Shown here: positions 49,009 to 60,984 of the stretch, piece after piece | Layout: each line of letters opens with the position of its first letter | Position numbering within the stretch: position 1 is the stretch's first letter | NCBI RefSeq assembly: GCF_000471905.2 | Contig: NW_006500010.1 | Location: 3,449,848-3,513,847 of the forward strand | Direction: 5' to 3' | Length of the DNA: 64,000 nucleotides | DNA from: Amborella trichopoda | Lineage: Eukaryota > Streptophyta > Magnoliopsida > Amborellales > Amborellaceae | The notes under the pieces: model-generated | The model's input: the letters and a program-made list of their open reading frames with translations, nothing else | Database searches by the model: none | Told to the model about the DNA's origin: nothing | Position numbers and translations under genes: made by a program

Positions 49009-49011
49009 TAA

Positions 49012-49140
49012 AACATGAAAGAATAAGTTCTTGGAGGAAGGTAGGAGCTTTCGTAATGTTTTTGTTGATCACTATTCACTATGCATAACAGAAATACATA
49101 ATATTAGTATTATTAATATGATATAATATAATATAATATT
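49012..49140 (+). repeat. 130-bp direct repeat, right copy
   Basis: Matches 48244-48376 with scattered differences and ends in the ATATAATATAATAT run just before the pararetrovirus. Confidence 0.85.
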
Positions 49141-49287
49141 ACTATAACATAATATTATATTAAGTTGGCCAAGAGAGTTAGTATAATAGCAAATATCTAA
49201 AGTCGCAGTGACCTGAGTCGCTGAAAGGCATTTGAAAGCAGAGGGACTGTTTATTGTTGGCTCGGATCTAAGTTGTATATTATTCTA

Positions 49288-50490
49288 ATGGTAAATTTTA
49301 TCAGAACCCTATCTAATAGATCAACGTCTACTAATTCTAGTTCAAATATCTTACGAGTAAATAATAATGACTAAATAATTAGAGACAATATAGAAAAACA
49401 TATTCAAAATTGGAACATTCTTAAGGTTTCAATTCAATATATTTACAAGAAATAAACTTTTGAATTTGAAGTGATTTCTCAATTAAAACAATTGAAAAAA
49501 CTATACCTGCCATGGAAACCCAAGACAATTTACAGCTTTTGTCTAATAGAATAATAGAAGAGTTCAAGTGACGATTAAGCCATTAGCCAAAACATAGTTA
49601 AACAACTTTGTTCTTCTCTGTCATAGAGATAATCGGCATAGACGTTTAACTGATTATCTTTTAAGAATCGTAGAATCTAGTCTATGTAATGGTCTTATTT
49701 ATTTTAACTATTTTCCTAGTTTTTCTGTGGCTCTTTTAAATCCAAATTTGTTAAAAGTTTGAACTTTAAACCTAAAACCTCAAGGGTTTGATATGGATCC
49801 AGGATCCCAAAACCTTGCTTCTATTTATAGGATTTGTTATAAGGTTATGAATGCTTGATGTCCAAATGTTAGACAAATGGATATGAAGGGACAAACAATA
49901 TTCTTTCAAATAAATATAGAAAAATCTAATTTAGTAATACCTAGGACGGTATCATGGAATCATATTAAATTACTTGAAAGGTAGTCTCTCCACTCTAAAA
50001 CCCAACCAAGAATTATAAAAAATAGAAAACCTGAATAGATAGTTGAATATCCCGCTGGAGAAATTGAAATACAATTTCCATCATAAAAAAGAACAATACT
50101 GAATATAACTAATCATCCTCCTAAGATACCTGCTAGAGTGTCTACCTCGTCTATGCCTACAACAGATTATGAACGATCCCATAATGATAGGATTGTATTA
50201 GAAGGTTTAAAAAACTTATGTATCGAGTGAATATTCCTTATTCTTCTTCCGAACAAAAAGTTGAATGAGAAGAGCCTACCTTGTCTGATTTTGAATTTGG
50301 AATGAATGTTATTCGAAGACAAGAGGAATTTCAAATAGATAAAATAATAGTTAAAGAAGGATTTTAACTCTGATGAAAATAAAGAAATTAGAGAATGGTT
50401 TCTCAATGAGTTTAAAAGGAGACTCAGAGAACTTATTCATGAAAAGTGCAATAAGTTTTTGATAGAACATAAAAAAGAATGTTAAATTAT
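49288..50490 (+). pseudogene. Pararetroviral movement-protein-like region, broken
   Basis: An ATG at 49288 opens a frame that stops after 28 codons (TAA at 49372). Further pieces compatible with a caulimovirid cell-to-cell movement protein continue to about 50.2 kb in shifting frames with many stops. Recognition rests on weak local resemblance and on position before the capsid region. Confidence 0.5.
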
Positions 50491-50664
50491 TTGGCTGGCT
50501 TATGTATATACTTAAGCAAAAAGGAATTGTTATCCCACAATTTCCTAAATAGGAAATTAATGTAGCTACAAAGACTTTTCAGACCTTTCATACAAGTGAG
50601 GGCACCTGAAACTGCACTTGTACTAAAAGGATAAAAGGCTGATGCTAAAGCTACCCTTTTTAAA

Positions 50665-51895
50665 ATGGAAGAAAAAAAAACATACGAAGTTGCACAAGTA
50701 GAGGGCATAACCCATGTTATAGAACAAAACAATTACACTAATATTTTCCTTCAATCTTTAGGGAACCAAACTACGAGAATTGAGAATATTCTCAACACTC
50801 AAAAAGATGCTTCTAACAAAGAAGAGAAACCCAAAGAAGCTCTATTATTTAAGCCTCCTCCCATTATTAAAGCAGAAAAGTTTGACTTGCACGACATAAA
50901 AAAGAAAGGAGGTAACCAAGAACTTGTGAATGAATTGGTTAAAAAACTTCTAGAACTAGATATCTCTAACAAAGGAAAAAGACAAAATGTTGTACAAGAA
51001 AATAATAAATATACTGGCCAAGAGATAGTGGAAATAGAAAATGCTTTTAAAACAGAAAGCCTAGAAATAAATAAAATTGGCTATGGAAGAAAAACTATGT
51101 ATGTAGCTCAAACCATAATGTATTATCACATTCCTACTCCTGTAGACCTCCAAATTAAAAAAGACTTAATCTCTACTTCAGTATCTTATTCTGGAAAGTC
51201 TATAGTAAACTGAAACATCGATGGCTTTTTCTGAAGCACAAGTGCTTGATTTAATGAAGCACATGACTATGTATGCTATTGCATGCAAAACTAGTGGTAA
51301 TAAGGACACGAAAGTGCTAAACTTATTGTGTGTGGATTTACTGGCGGGCTCTGAGGATGGTGGGATTTCTACTTAGACGAATCCGCTGGAAATCAGATTT
51401 TGAATGCTATTAAGAAATGGGTTATTAAAACGGAGATAAGCTAGGGAAAATCCAGGAAACATTTGTAGATGGGAGATGCAATAAATACTTTAATCTATAT
51501 AATTACACTCCATTTTGTAGGAAGCATTGCTCTTCTCACCGCTAAATCAGAAGATTTACTATCCAATCTTCATTGTCAAACACTGTTCCATTTTAAATGG
51601 TATAAAGATTTATTTTATTCAAGGCTATTATCAAGAGAAGCTAGCAAAGCGGATTATTGAAAAAAAAAATTCATTTCCGATCTTCCAAACCTTTTTGCTG
51701 AAAAGGTTAAAACAATGCTTAAAAATAAGCACAATGGTATTATACCCTACTCTAATATACTATTGGGGAATTATCGGCAAAAATTTGTGTCGAAGGTCTT
51801 GCTTTTTGCACAGACCTTAAGCTTCAAAGGCAATTAGACAAGCAAAAATTGAGGAAAAAAGAGCTTGGAGATTTTTGTGAACAGTTTGGTTATAA
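50665..51895 (+). pseudogene. Pararetroviral capsid region, N-terminal part, broken
   Basis: An intact 182-codon stretch (50665-51213) is Lys/Glu-rich and ends near a YYHIPTPVDLQ motif. The capsid core continues beyond its stop in alternate frames (INTLIYIITLHFVG at about 51480-51530; LHCQTLFHFKWYKD near 51570). The coding stretch is interrupted at 51895/51896 by the solo LTR. Stops at several points make it non-functional. Confidence 0.7.
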
Positions 51896-53726
51896 TGTTG
51901 GGTTTATGTGACCTTATGAGTGCTTTTAAAATGAAATAGTATAGTGGAACATTAACTCAATGGGAGTATAGTCCCTCGTGGATTATACTAAGCAAATGAT
52001 GTTTTCTAATACCAGATTGTGCTTGACGATCTAGGCCAATCGGTTGAAAAACCCAATGTATCTGGGCATAGAGAACAAACCGAAAAGGGTTCTGGGTTAT
52101 CCCTTTATGAGGTCGGAGCTTATGCCTGGATGAATGAGTCGAAGAACTATGTGACCCTTGTGTGTGATGGTAGGCCTACAGAGACAGGGGCTAAACCTCA
52201 TCCATGATCCATCACACGGCATGCATATCGATAGATTGTTTTGGAAAACCAAATATCCACCTTTTAGGATGAAGTGTATGCATGGGAGATACCCCTATGT
52301 GCCATAGAGCTACGGTTACATAAGGTTTTGGTGACCTTGACTTGTCTCTAGGGGAGGACTTGAAATCCACAGATTGGGATTGCGACCGCTTGGCTCATCG
52401 GTCAGACTTTGGTGACCCGCTAATGAGCCCTTGCTTGGACTGTGAGTCATGAGAAACATTGGGTCTGCCTGATAAAGCAAGTGTGATCCGTAGTCTACAG
52501 TTGAAGGTAGAGTGCCACATGATTGTTAATTCAATTCCTAAACCATATGGATCCATTTCCCATCATATTAAGTTAATTATGTTTGTTTTATGATATAAAT
52601 TATTTTAGAATTATTATTTGAATTTTTATGAGTCTTTTGATATTTTATTTATAAATTTTGGACTTATAAAAATAAAAATATTGATTTTATAAAATTATAA
52701 AATTCAAATAATATTTTAGAAATTAATTTGTTAAATATCATGGGGGCCCATAGGGCACATGGGCTCACCGTGTACCATGTGGGTGGGGCCCACACGTTCC
52801 ACACATGGGTGCCAAGCCCCACTTCTTGGTTGTTTGCTTTGTTGTCAAGTTATTAAAATTTAGGAAATGTATCTTGTGGCATGTGATCTAATATTAGATA
52901 TGGAAAAGATTGACCACATTTTATCCTAAATATTGAAAGCATATCTTGACTTGACATATATTTGAATAGTATAAGAAATAATGTGCTATTTTATAGAATG
53001 AACAATATTTAAATAAGATTCAATTTATTTAAATATATTGATGGGAAAATGATTTAAGGAAATGGTGGTAATGGTCCAAGCACCTTCCATAATGTTGATG
53101 GTCCATCTATGGAATGGATGGTTCAGATTTCTCACGCCACAAGTCATATTGATCAACGATCCATATTCAATCTCAAGAAAGAGGCAAACTATGAGAAACC
53201 CTAAACCTAATTTTTTTTATAAATAAGGGTGCACCCTCTCCTTATTCTCTATACTTTTCTCTCTCCTATGGGTCTCTCTCTCTCCAACTTTCTCTCTTTA
53301 ACCCTCCATCTCCTAAGCATCTAGGGGGGCACGCTCCAACCCTAGGTCTCCCACTTTCTCTCTCATGCTTTAAAAATACTAAAGGTTGGGAAATTAGGGG
53401 AGCTAAGAAAAATTTGGGAGTTAGAGTTTGTAGAGATTTAAGCGTGAATACTTAGTTTGGCCGAAATTTGCTTTCTCGATTCAAGATTGAAGCTAAACCG
53501 TTAATCCTGCGCCATCGGATGTTGATGACTCGGTGTGGGGTGTAATAAGCCCAGTTGAGGTAATCTCTGACATTTTTTTTTTTTGTTTCTTACTATATTT
53601 AATTATATTGATTTTATATTCCCAAGCATAAGAATTGTGGATATTTTTTTAGTTTAAAGAACATTAGTTTAATGGCATCAAGGTTTTTAAGATCTTAAAT
53701 TTATTAGTTTTATTTTATTTAAAGCA
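51896..53726 (+). mobile_element. Solo LTR inserted in the pararetrovirus capsid region
   Basis: A 1,831-bp insertion starts TGTTGGGTTTATG, ends TAAAGCA, and is flanked by the 4-mer ATAA on both sides (51892-51895 and 53727-53730). Capsid-like reading stops at its left edge and resumes at its right edge. A TATAAATA at 53218-53225 followed by a GC-richer CT-rich stretch fits a U3-R organisation. No primer site, polypurine tract or second LTR is present. The orientation follows the TATA box. Superfamily unassigned. Confidence 0.75.
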
Positions 53727-53730
53727 ATAA

Positions 53731-54233
53731 TTATTGTAATAAGACTACTGGTAAGTGATATTTGCCAAAAGAAAAGAAAATGGGTTAAAAGTAGAAAAAA
53801 ATAAAAAAATATTCCCTGGCAATATCACATTAGTCTTTCTTTTATGCAATACCTTTCTATCATCTGGTTTACATCATAGAGGAAAATCTTGGAGAGGTGG
53901 AAACTATAAATCATTTTTAAAACGAGAAAATCCTTTCAATAAGACAAATAAATTTTATAAAAAATTATAAAGGATAAATCCTTTAAACAAAAAGGAAAAA
54001 AAAAAGTACTTGTTTGTTTTAATTGTGGTAAAGTAGGACATTATAAGAATAAATGCAGAGTAAAAAAGAAATTTAACGTTCTTGAAATCGATGATAGTAT
54101 TAAAAGACAATTGTATGATATTCTTTTAATAAAAGAGGAATCATCAGATAGTTCTTCTGAATCTATAGAAGAGATGTTCATTGGAGAAATTGGATATGAA
54201 GATTTAATGCTTTCAACTTCTGATTCCGATTAA
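53731..54233 (+). pseudogene. Pararetroviral capsid C-terminal region with CCHC zinc knuckle
   Basis: A Lys/Arg-rich stretch with stops and frame changes precedes an intact C-x2-C-x4-H-x4-C knuckle (CFNCGKVGHYKNKC) at 54015-54056. An acidic Ser/Glu-rich tail follows and ends at a stop near 54231. A knuckle of this type binds nucleic acid in caulimovirid capsid proteins. Confidence 0.8.
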
Positions 54234-54896
54234 GAACATGGTGATAACCAAAATCAAGATGACTCTTACCCCTGTAAATTTTATAAAGTCATTATTGATA
54301 TGAATGGGTTGAGTTTAAACACTCTCACAAAAAAAGAAAATTTAATTATCGAGTTAATTGATAAAATTAGTAATCCCACTGCTAAAAATGAAGCTTTAGT
54401 ACAATATATAAATATGACCAAAATACTTACAGTCCTCAAACTCGTAAGCCTTCTCTTGCTTGTTCCTACCAAAGAAGACTGTAGCTTTTTGGAAGTTATA
54501 ATAAGAGTCCAAGACAAAAATCAAGATATAAGAGAACCTTCTATCCATAATGAAAGCACAAATTGAATGAAGTAAATAATGCACTTATGGCTCTTTAGAC
54601 TAGGGTCCAAGAATTAGAATTAGCTACTACTTCTTTTCAAGGAAAAGAACAATTAGAATATGAAAATGAGTTTGATAATCTAATGAATGACTACCAACAA
54701 CTTAGGTTTTCTGAAATAGAAGGTACTCTTTCTCATATAATAGAAGAAGGGGAAACTTCAGGAGCATGTAATGCTCTCGAAAATGCTAAGCTAGGAGATT
54801 TAAGATATATAAATCTTGTGGATAAAGTAATTTCTCAAAGATGGTTTACCCCAATAACTATAGTGGTTAATAAAGAATTTAGTTTTTAAACCATTG

Positions 54897-55140
54897 GTAT
54901 CATAGACTATGGTGCAGATCTAAACTGTATAAATGTAGGATTTGTTCCTGCAAAATACTTCAGCAAAACCACCCAGGTGTTAAATACAGCTGCTGGCAGC
55001 AAAATAATGATTTTAATTATAAGCTGTTTGACACGGTCATTTGCAATAATGAAACATGTTTTATCCTACCATTTATTATGGTTAAAGGTTTAAGCCAATG
55101 TGATTCTTGTAACACTCTTTTTAAATATGATGTACGTTAA
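54897..55140 (+). pseudogene. Pararetroviral aspartic protease remnant with altered active site
   Basis: The motif IIDYGADLNCI occurs at about 54899-54931. Retroviral-type proteases have D-T/S-G; here the middle residue is Tyr (TAT at 54908). Downstream frames break. It lies between the capsid and the reverse transcriptase, as in the family. Confidence 0.7.
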
Positions 55141-55419
55141 GCTTGATGAAACTGGGATTAATCCCAAATATAAGAGCATCAAGTTAAATTTGATTTTATC
55201 GAAAAGCCTAGAGTGCATGAGATAAATAATATCAAGAATAAGATAATTACCAAAGAAAAGTTGCTCTTCTACTTGGAAGAGGAGATTAAGTATAAAGTAA
55301 TTAGAAAAAAAAAAAACAAAACTCCCAAACTCAAAAGGAAGTAAGTGTGTTTAAAAACACCTTAGAAAAAAAAAAAATTGTTCAGATATTCCTAATACTT
55401 TATGGATAGGAAGCAACAT

Positions 55420-56150
55420 ATTGTTGAATTACCTTATGAGCATGATTTTAATGAACGTATGATTCCCATAAAATCTAGGCCTATTCAAATGAATAGCAGA
55501 CTCCTGAAAATTTGTAAAGTAGAGATTTAATATTTGCTTAATAAAAAACTTATTAGAAAAAACTCTTCTCCATAGAGTTGTTCAGCTTTCTATGTAGAAA
55601 ATCATCTGGAATTGAAAGAAGAGCACCAAGACTGGTCATAAACTATAAGCCTTTAAATAAGGCTATTAGATGGATCAGATATCCTCTCCCTAACGGAAAA
55701 TATCTTTTAGACAGATTGGTCGATGTATGTATATTCTTAAAATTTGACTTAAAATCTGAACATCGGCAAATCCAAATTGCTGAAAAAGATAAATATAAAA
55801 TTGTTTTTAATGTTCTTTTTAGACATTATGAATGAAATGTAATGTCATTTGGTTAAAAAATGCCTCTTCTGAATTTCATAATATTATGAATGATATCTTT
55901 AACCTCTATACAAAATTCATAATTCTTTATATTGATGATGTGTTAATCTTTTCGAACTCTTTAGAGCAGCATTGGAGACATTTAAATATCTTTATAAAAG
56001 CAGTAAAAAATGCCGGCCTAGTAGTCTATGCAAAAAAGATTACTCTCTTTCAAACAAAGATCAGATTTCTTGGTCATAATATCCACCAAGGAAGTATTAT
56101 TCCAATAGAAAGAGCTATCCAATTTGATGAAAATTTCCTGATGTTATAAA
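55420..56150 (+). pseudogene. Pararetroviral reverse transcriptase remnant
   Basis: Open pieces at 55578-55835 (PRLVINYKPLNKAIRWIRYPLPN) and 55832-56149 lie in different frames. The second includes the catalytic YIDDVLIF motif (YIDD codons 55928-55939) and FLGHNIHQG. A TGA at about 55833 and the frame change make the domain non-functional. Confidence 0.88.
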
Positions 56151-56289
56151 AGATAAAAATGAACTACAAAGGTTTTTAGAATATTTTTATAAAAATATTA
56201 CTTTTGATGCAAAACCCTTATTTCAACGACTCGAAAAGAGTCTTTCTGAATGGACGGAGGAAAATATATAGAAAAATAAAATTAAAAAC

Positions 56290-56720
56290 TAAATAATTAC
56301 CATATTTGGCCTTATATAATCCCAGTGCTTTTAAAATAGTCAAAACTGATGCGTTTGAACAAAGATTAAGATGAATTCTCAAACAAAGAATCCCATGATA
56401 AGGAACAACTAGTTAGATTTACTTATAAAATCTAGAATCCTGCCCAACAAAAATATTCTATAGTAAAAAATGAAGTTTTACTTACTATCCACTGTGTCAC
56501 CAAATTTCAAAGTGACATACTTAATAAAAAATTTATTATTATAGCTGATTGCAAATCAGTAAAAGAAATCTTAGAAAAAGATGTTAAAAATCTAGTTTCA
56601 AAACAAATTTTTGCAAGGTGGCAGGCTATATTATTAGCATTCGAATTTACGATTGAGCATATTAGTGGTAATTCAAATTATTTGCATGACTTATTGATTC
56701 GATAATTTTTACAGGGTCGG
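56290..56720 (+). pseudogene. Pararetroviral RNase H remnant
   Basis: KIVKTDAFEQ (near 56336) and IIADCKSVKEILEKD...FARWQAI (56535-56640) resemble the RNase H domain that follows reverse transcriptase in caulimovirids. Stops separate the pieces, and a TAA near 56704 precedes the next region. Confidence 0.7.
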
Positions 56721-56766
56721 AAGGGGGAAGCAACCGATAGAAATCATTTCAAATCCCTGTAAAAAT

Positions 56767-57817
56767 TTGGCAACACCGTCAAAAATCCCAAAGACATTAA
56801 TACGAATGCCAAATAGAGAGATTGAAATATCTCCCAAACCCTTAAGGACTTACAGTCCAAATATCCAAGGTGAAAAAACACCATATATAGCCTCAACAAC
56901 AATTCCATTACTGATAGTGGACAATAAACACAAAGATAACCATCTGGCTGACATTGCAGCGATATATCTTAATGATCATATTCATCATTCGAATGGGTTT
57001 AAAACACGGGAATATTACGAGGTTGTTTTAAAAGGAACACGACGGTACATATGGTTCATAACTATAGAAATAATGTACAATACTTTTCCTATTCAAAGTT
57101 TCAAATCCTTAATGTAATGTCATACAGGGAGTGGGACTTTGATCCATTACAGCCTAAGTATTTTCAAGAGCAAAATATGACTATTAAGTCATTCAATTAT
57201 TATGACTATATAAAAGCATGATATTTAATATTTTCATATCAAATCCCACGTGTACTCGTAGCTGATTTTTACAGTTCAAGACAAAATGCCTATGAGAGAG
57301 ACCCAACTGGTTTTATACATGGGGACCTTTCCCTAATATACTTCCTGATTCAATTAAATAATTGAAACAAAAACTTTTCGAGTTTAATAAAAATGCTGGT
57401 AAGAGAGACCTAGATTTGTATTTGTGGGTTTTATATGAAATCCTATGGATTATGAGATGAGAATATACTATGAGTGAAGATAATGATCGATGGGATTAGA
57501 TCCCAAATATTGAAAGATATATTAAATGGTGAGATAATTTCACCACCACACAACTTGTCCCAAATAAAATCACCTTCAAAAATGTGGTTCCAGTTAATTT
57601 AACTGTCACTAGTGAAGTAGATGAATTACTAGACTATTTAAATCAAGTAGAGACAAAACACATATCTAAAACTGAGCTTAAAAAAAGGCTCTTAATGGCC
57701 CTACGAGACAAAGAAGATAAAATATCTACCTCCCAGCCGGATGACGAAAATCAAAATGAAGAAGGCCTTGATCAAGAGTACTCTAAGCCTTTTGCCTCAC
57801 AACACAGTTAAAATACT
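56767..57817 (+). pseudogene. Second ORF region of the pararetrovirus, function unknown
   Basis: Two open pieces (56767-57117 and 57584-57811) and broken sequence between them lie downstream of RNase H and before the promoter. No domain was recognised. The end is Glu/Gln/Asp-rich. By position it corresponds to the small downstream ORF of florendovirus-like genomes. Confidence 0.45.
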
Positions 57818-57924
57818 GTTCAAGATAAGGGATGAACCAACTCCAATCAATCTAGGACACATGTCCCGACAATGCTTGAAAATTCATAAGAAAAAGACAA
57901 AATAATCCAGTATTTTTTCAACAA

Positions 57925-58130
57925 AACACTGTAGCAACGGTCACTGTAGCACTTTCACCATACAGTCACTGTAGCACTTTTCACTATTCAACTATTATGT
58001 AGACTTCAACAAAAATCAAGTCCACCAACTATCCACTGTGCGGAATTTAAATTAATTCAAGTCCACCGATACTATACGGACTTCAAACAAGTTCAAATCC
58101 ACCAACAATTAAAGTTTATAAAAGAAGGCA
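57925..58130 (+). promoter_or_regulatory. Pararetroviral promoter-like region with direct repeats
   Basis: TATAAAAG at 58117-58124 is preceded by three copies of CACTGTAGCA-containing repeats (about 57928-57980) and by TCAAGTCCACCAA-type repeats (about 58015-58110). The order of repeat modules then TATA box resembles the full-length transcript promoter of caulimovirids. Activity is not shown by sequence. Confidence 0.6.
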
Positions 58131-58449
58131 CTCCCTCTTGAAGAAAGCATCGAAAGTTTTCAAGTAGTTTTAGAATTTTAAGTTATGTCTCGTCTGTAAT
58201 AATTTCTCTCTTCCTTTCTTTCTAAGTCTTCCTTGTTGCTCTTGTTGCAAAAAATATTGTATATCTGGTGGTGTATCAAGTTTCTCTTTCTGCTTTGACA
58301 ATTATCCCTTATTATGTAAGTTTTTCCTGTTTTAATATAAGAATGTTATCTTTAAATCCATCTTATTAGATTGTATTTCGATGAATTAATTTCATCTCAT
58401 CTCTTATATTGTAATATCTTGTTTTGTTTTACTTTTCGTTAGCTTTCGT

Positions 58450-58800
58450 TAAAATTTGGATAATATTATATTATATTATATATTACTATATAAATATCTT
58501 GTGTTATACTATATATAATATATAATTTTATATATTACATATAATATTTTTTTTATAATTATATTACATATAATATTCATTTTATTATAATATATAATAC
58601 ATAAATATCTTATATTATACTAAATATTATTATATTATATATAACATTTATATTGATATATTATAAATAATACATTTATTATATTATATTATGATAAATA
58701 TTATATTATATGTTATATATAATACAAATATATCTTACTAAAATATATAAAATACATTATATTATATATTATATTATGTTTTATATATATATATATATAG
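58450..58800. repeat. TA-rich block right of the pararetrovirus
   Basis: Almost pure A/T, with the same TTATATTACATATAATATTCA and ATATAATACAAATATA motifs as the left block at 48780-49008. Confidence 0.8.
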
Positions 58801-59022
58801 ATTATTTTATCCAAAATTTCATTGCCAAAAAACATAGTCTATGATAGTAAATCATCAGTAAGAAACCCGAAAATGAAAGGTCATGAAACTAAATCCTACC
58901 ATTCTGGCACCTATCTCATATGAAAATAAAATATGCAAAAACTTGGCAAAAATATTGGAAGAAAGGTTCACCATAAATCGGTATATTCATCTTAAATAAC
59001 ATTAATAGTTTTCCACAATAAT

Positions 59023-59221
59023 ACTATATAAGTTGATGCCCATGCAGTTTCAGCTTTGGAACATAATGATACTATATAAAGTGACATGAGGCCCAATATA
59101 TAAAGTTGATGTCCATGCAGTTTCAGTTTCACAATATTTCTTTTGGCCTAAAATATCTAAACAGTAGCATTGGAACATAATGACACTATATAAGCCGATG
59201 CCCATGCATTTTTAGCTTTGA
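59023..59221. repeat. Three imperfect copies of a short direct repeat
   Basis: ACTATATAA..TTGATG(C/T)CCATGCAGTTTCAG(C/T)TT and close variants occur three times, near 59023, 59096 and 59188, partly with TGGAACATAATGA. Confidence 0.75.
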
Positions 59222-59910
59222 AATGGATTTGTAGTGTTGTACACTAATCAAAGAGTTTGAAAGGCCCACACTCATTAAATGTCTGAGAGGTACATCTTCA
59301 TAGTTCCACAAAATATTGGAAGAAAATTGATTCATAAATCATATTGGGAATTAACTTACTATTTACATTAGCCCCTAATCATTCGTTTCTTACTGCCCAA
59401 TGACAACAATTATCGGACAAGGAAATATAACTACATTTAAACCCATCCAGTAATTGCTTATATATAAAGTTATTATTGATTATGTGTCACTTTTTTTGGC
59501 AAGACAGAATCTTTTAAATTTTTTTGAAATTTGAAATGGAAGAAATCCATTGAATTGTACAGTACACTATGAATACTTGGTTCCAAGTTCTGTACATACT
59601 CAAAACCTAATTAACAGAACAAAGAGGGTTGGAGGTATTTAGTGTTTTTGACCCGCAAAAAAATTAGATGGGTATCTCAATTTATCCATGAACAAAATCC
59701 TAGGATTTTTTTATAAAAAAATTCATTACAAAAAACCAGAAGAATAGCATGAAGAGCATGCAATAGCCATGAAAATTTCTAACATTTATTTAACCCAACT
59801 TCTCATTTCAAATATCCAAAACATTGATTAAAAAACTAAAAAGCCATAACTTCCTTAAATCAAATAACACCTAAAACTTATAAATCAATAAATTTACGAA
59901 ACTCATGCAT

Positions 59911-59911
<1 letters not shown>

Positions 59912-59945
<34 letters not shown>
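59912..59945. repeat. GA microsatellite
   Basis: An uninterrupted (GA)n run of about 33 bp. Confidence 0.95.
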
Positions 59946-59946
<1 letters not shown>

Positions 59947-60260
59947 GAAACACACCTTGTTGTATGAAAAAAAAGAAAGATCGCACCTATTTTGAGAGGT
60001 TGAGAGGGGCACGTGAATCTAATTGAGATACAAGGCTTATAAAAAATAACATGAGAGACTTCTATTTATAAGACTTCTAAAACTAGGATAAAGGTTTTAA
60101 CCTATTTATAAGACTTCTAAACCTAATTAGGATATAAAATCTCTCTCCCTTAGCATGATGGTGATATTTTAGGTAAGGAAATAGTAAGTATAAATTTAAA
60201 GATATAGGTGAGATATAGATTGCTCTCTCTCATTAGGACATAAAATTTCTCTTAGCATGT

Positions 60261-60702
60261 GATTTATCTAAATAGAAGTCTAGGTGCCTACTCTCCTTCT
60301 ATTTTAGAAGATATGTTATCTTCTCCCTCTTCCCTATTTAGAATATTTAGCTTTTTCTCTCTCTCTACTTACTCCCTCTAATATGCTATTTTAAGATATA
60401 GGTGAAGATATGCTATCCCTTAAAATTTATGATGCATAGAGATTATTGAAATCTTATATCTAATTTTTGGAATGAGCATAGTAATCTGTGTCTCTCTTAT
60501 CATTTCGAACACATTTAACGCAGTAGACTTATCTAAATAGGAAGCTTAGATTTAATTAAATTTAAAGTTCTGTATATCTCTCTTGTCCTTCCCAACTCAT
60601 AAAGCATGAGACTTATCTAAATAGAAGTCTAGGTACATATTCTCCCTCTATTTTATAGGATACACTATATTTTTTCTCTTCCCTATTTTAAAAGATAGAG
60701 CT
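60261..60702. repeat. Pair of dispersed 90-bp direct repeats in CT-rich sequence
   Basis: About 60261-60352 and 60610-60702 share ACTTATCTAAATAGAAGTCT followed by AGGT..CTATTTTA and CTCTTCCCTATTT. The sequence between and around is CT-rich. Confidence 0.65.
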
Positions 60703-60984
60703 CGTTCTCTCTCTCTCTCTCTTCCCTTAGGGTTAGAACCCTGTTTTAGAAGATATGCAAACCCCTAAAATTTATGAGTACTCTCTCTCTTCCCTTTCTT
60801 CCCCTAAAGTATACATACTCTATCTCACTCTTCCGGTGATCACCTCTGTTTGAAATGATTATGGGCTGCATAATACGCAACCCCTTGGTTTACGGTTGAC
60901 GTGATTTTTTGTGGTGGTATGTCAAATGGCCAACGATTCCACTGACGGCATTGGGCACTGCTTCTCGTAGCTCCCATTCAAAAG

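Larger units (their letters stand above)
49190..58220 (+). mobile_element. Endogenous caulimovirid (pararetrovirus), defective, florendovirus-like
   Basis: In plus-strand order are a movement-protein-like region, capsid region with zinc knuckle, aspartic protease remnant, reverse transcriptase with YIDD, RNase H, a second ORF region and a promoter with TATAAAAG. Caulimoviridae have this layout and no integrase or LTRs; a single fused ORF followed by a small ORF and TA-rich flanks point to florendovirus, which is inference. Excluding the inserted LTR it spans about 7.2 kb, near one genome length. Every domain has stops or frameshifts and it cannot encode virus proteins. No initiator-Met primer site was found at its left end. 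Confidence 0.85.

Noticed and set aside
52019-52207. 62-codon open frame inside the pararetrovirus
   Set aside because: It lies within the inserted solo LTR and has no similarity to viral proteins.
54897-54912. TTGGTATCATAGAC as a tRNA-Met primer site of the pararetrovirus
   Set aside because: It differs from the primer consensus and lies inside the protease coding region.
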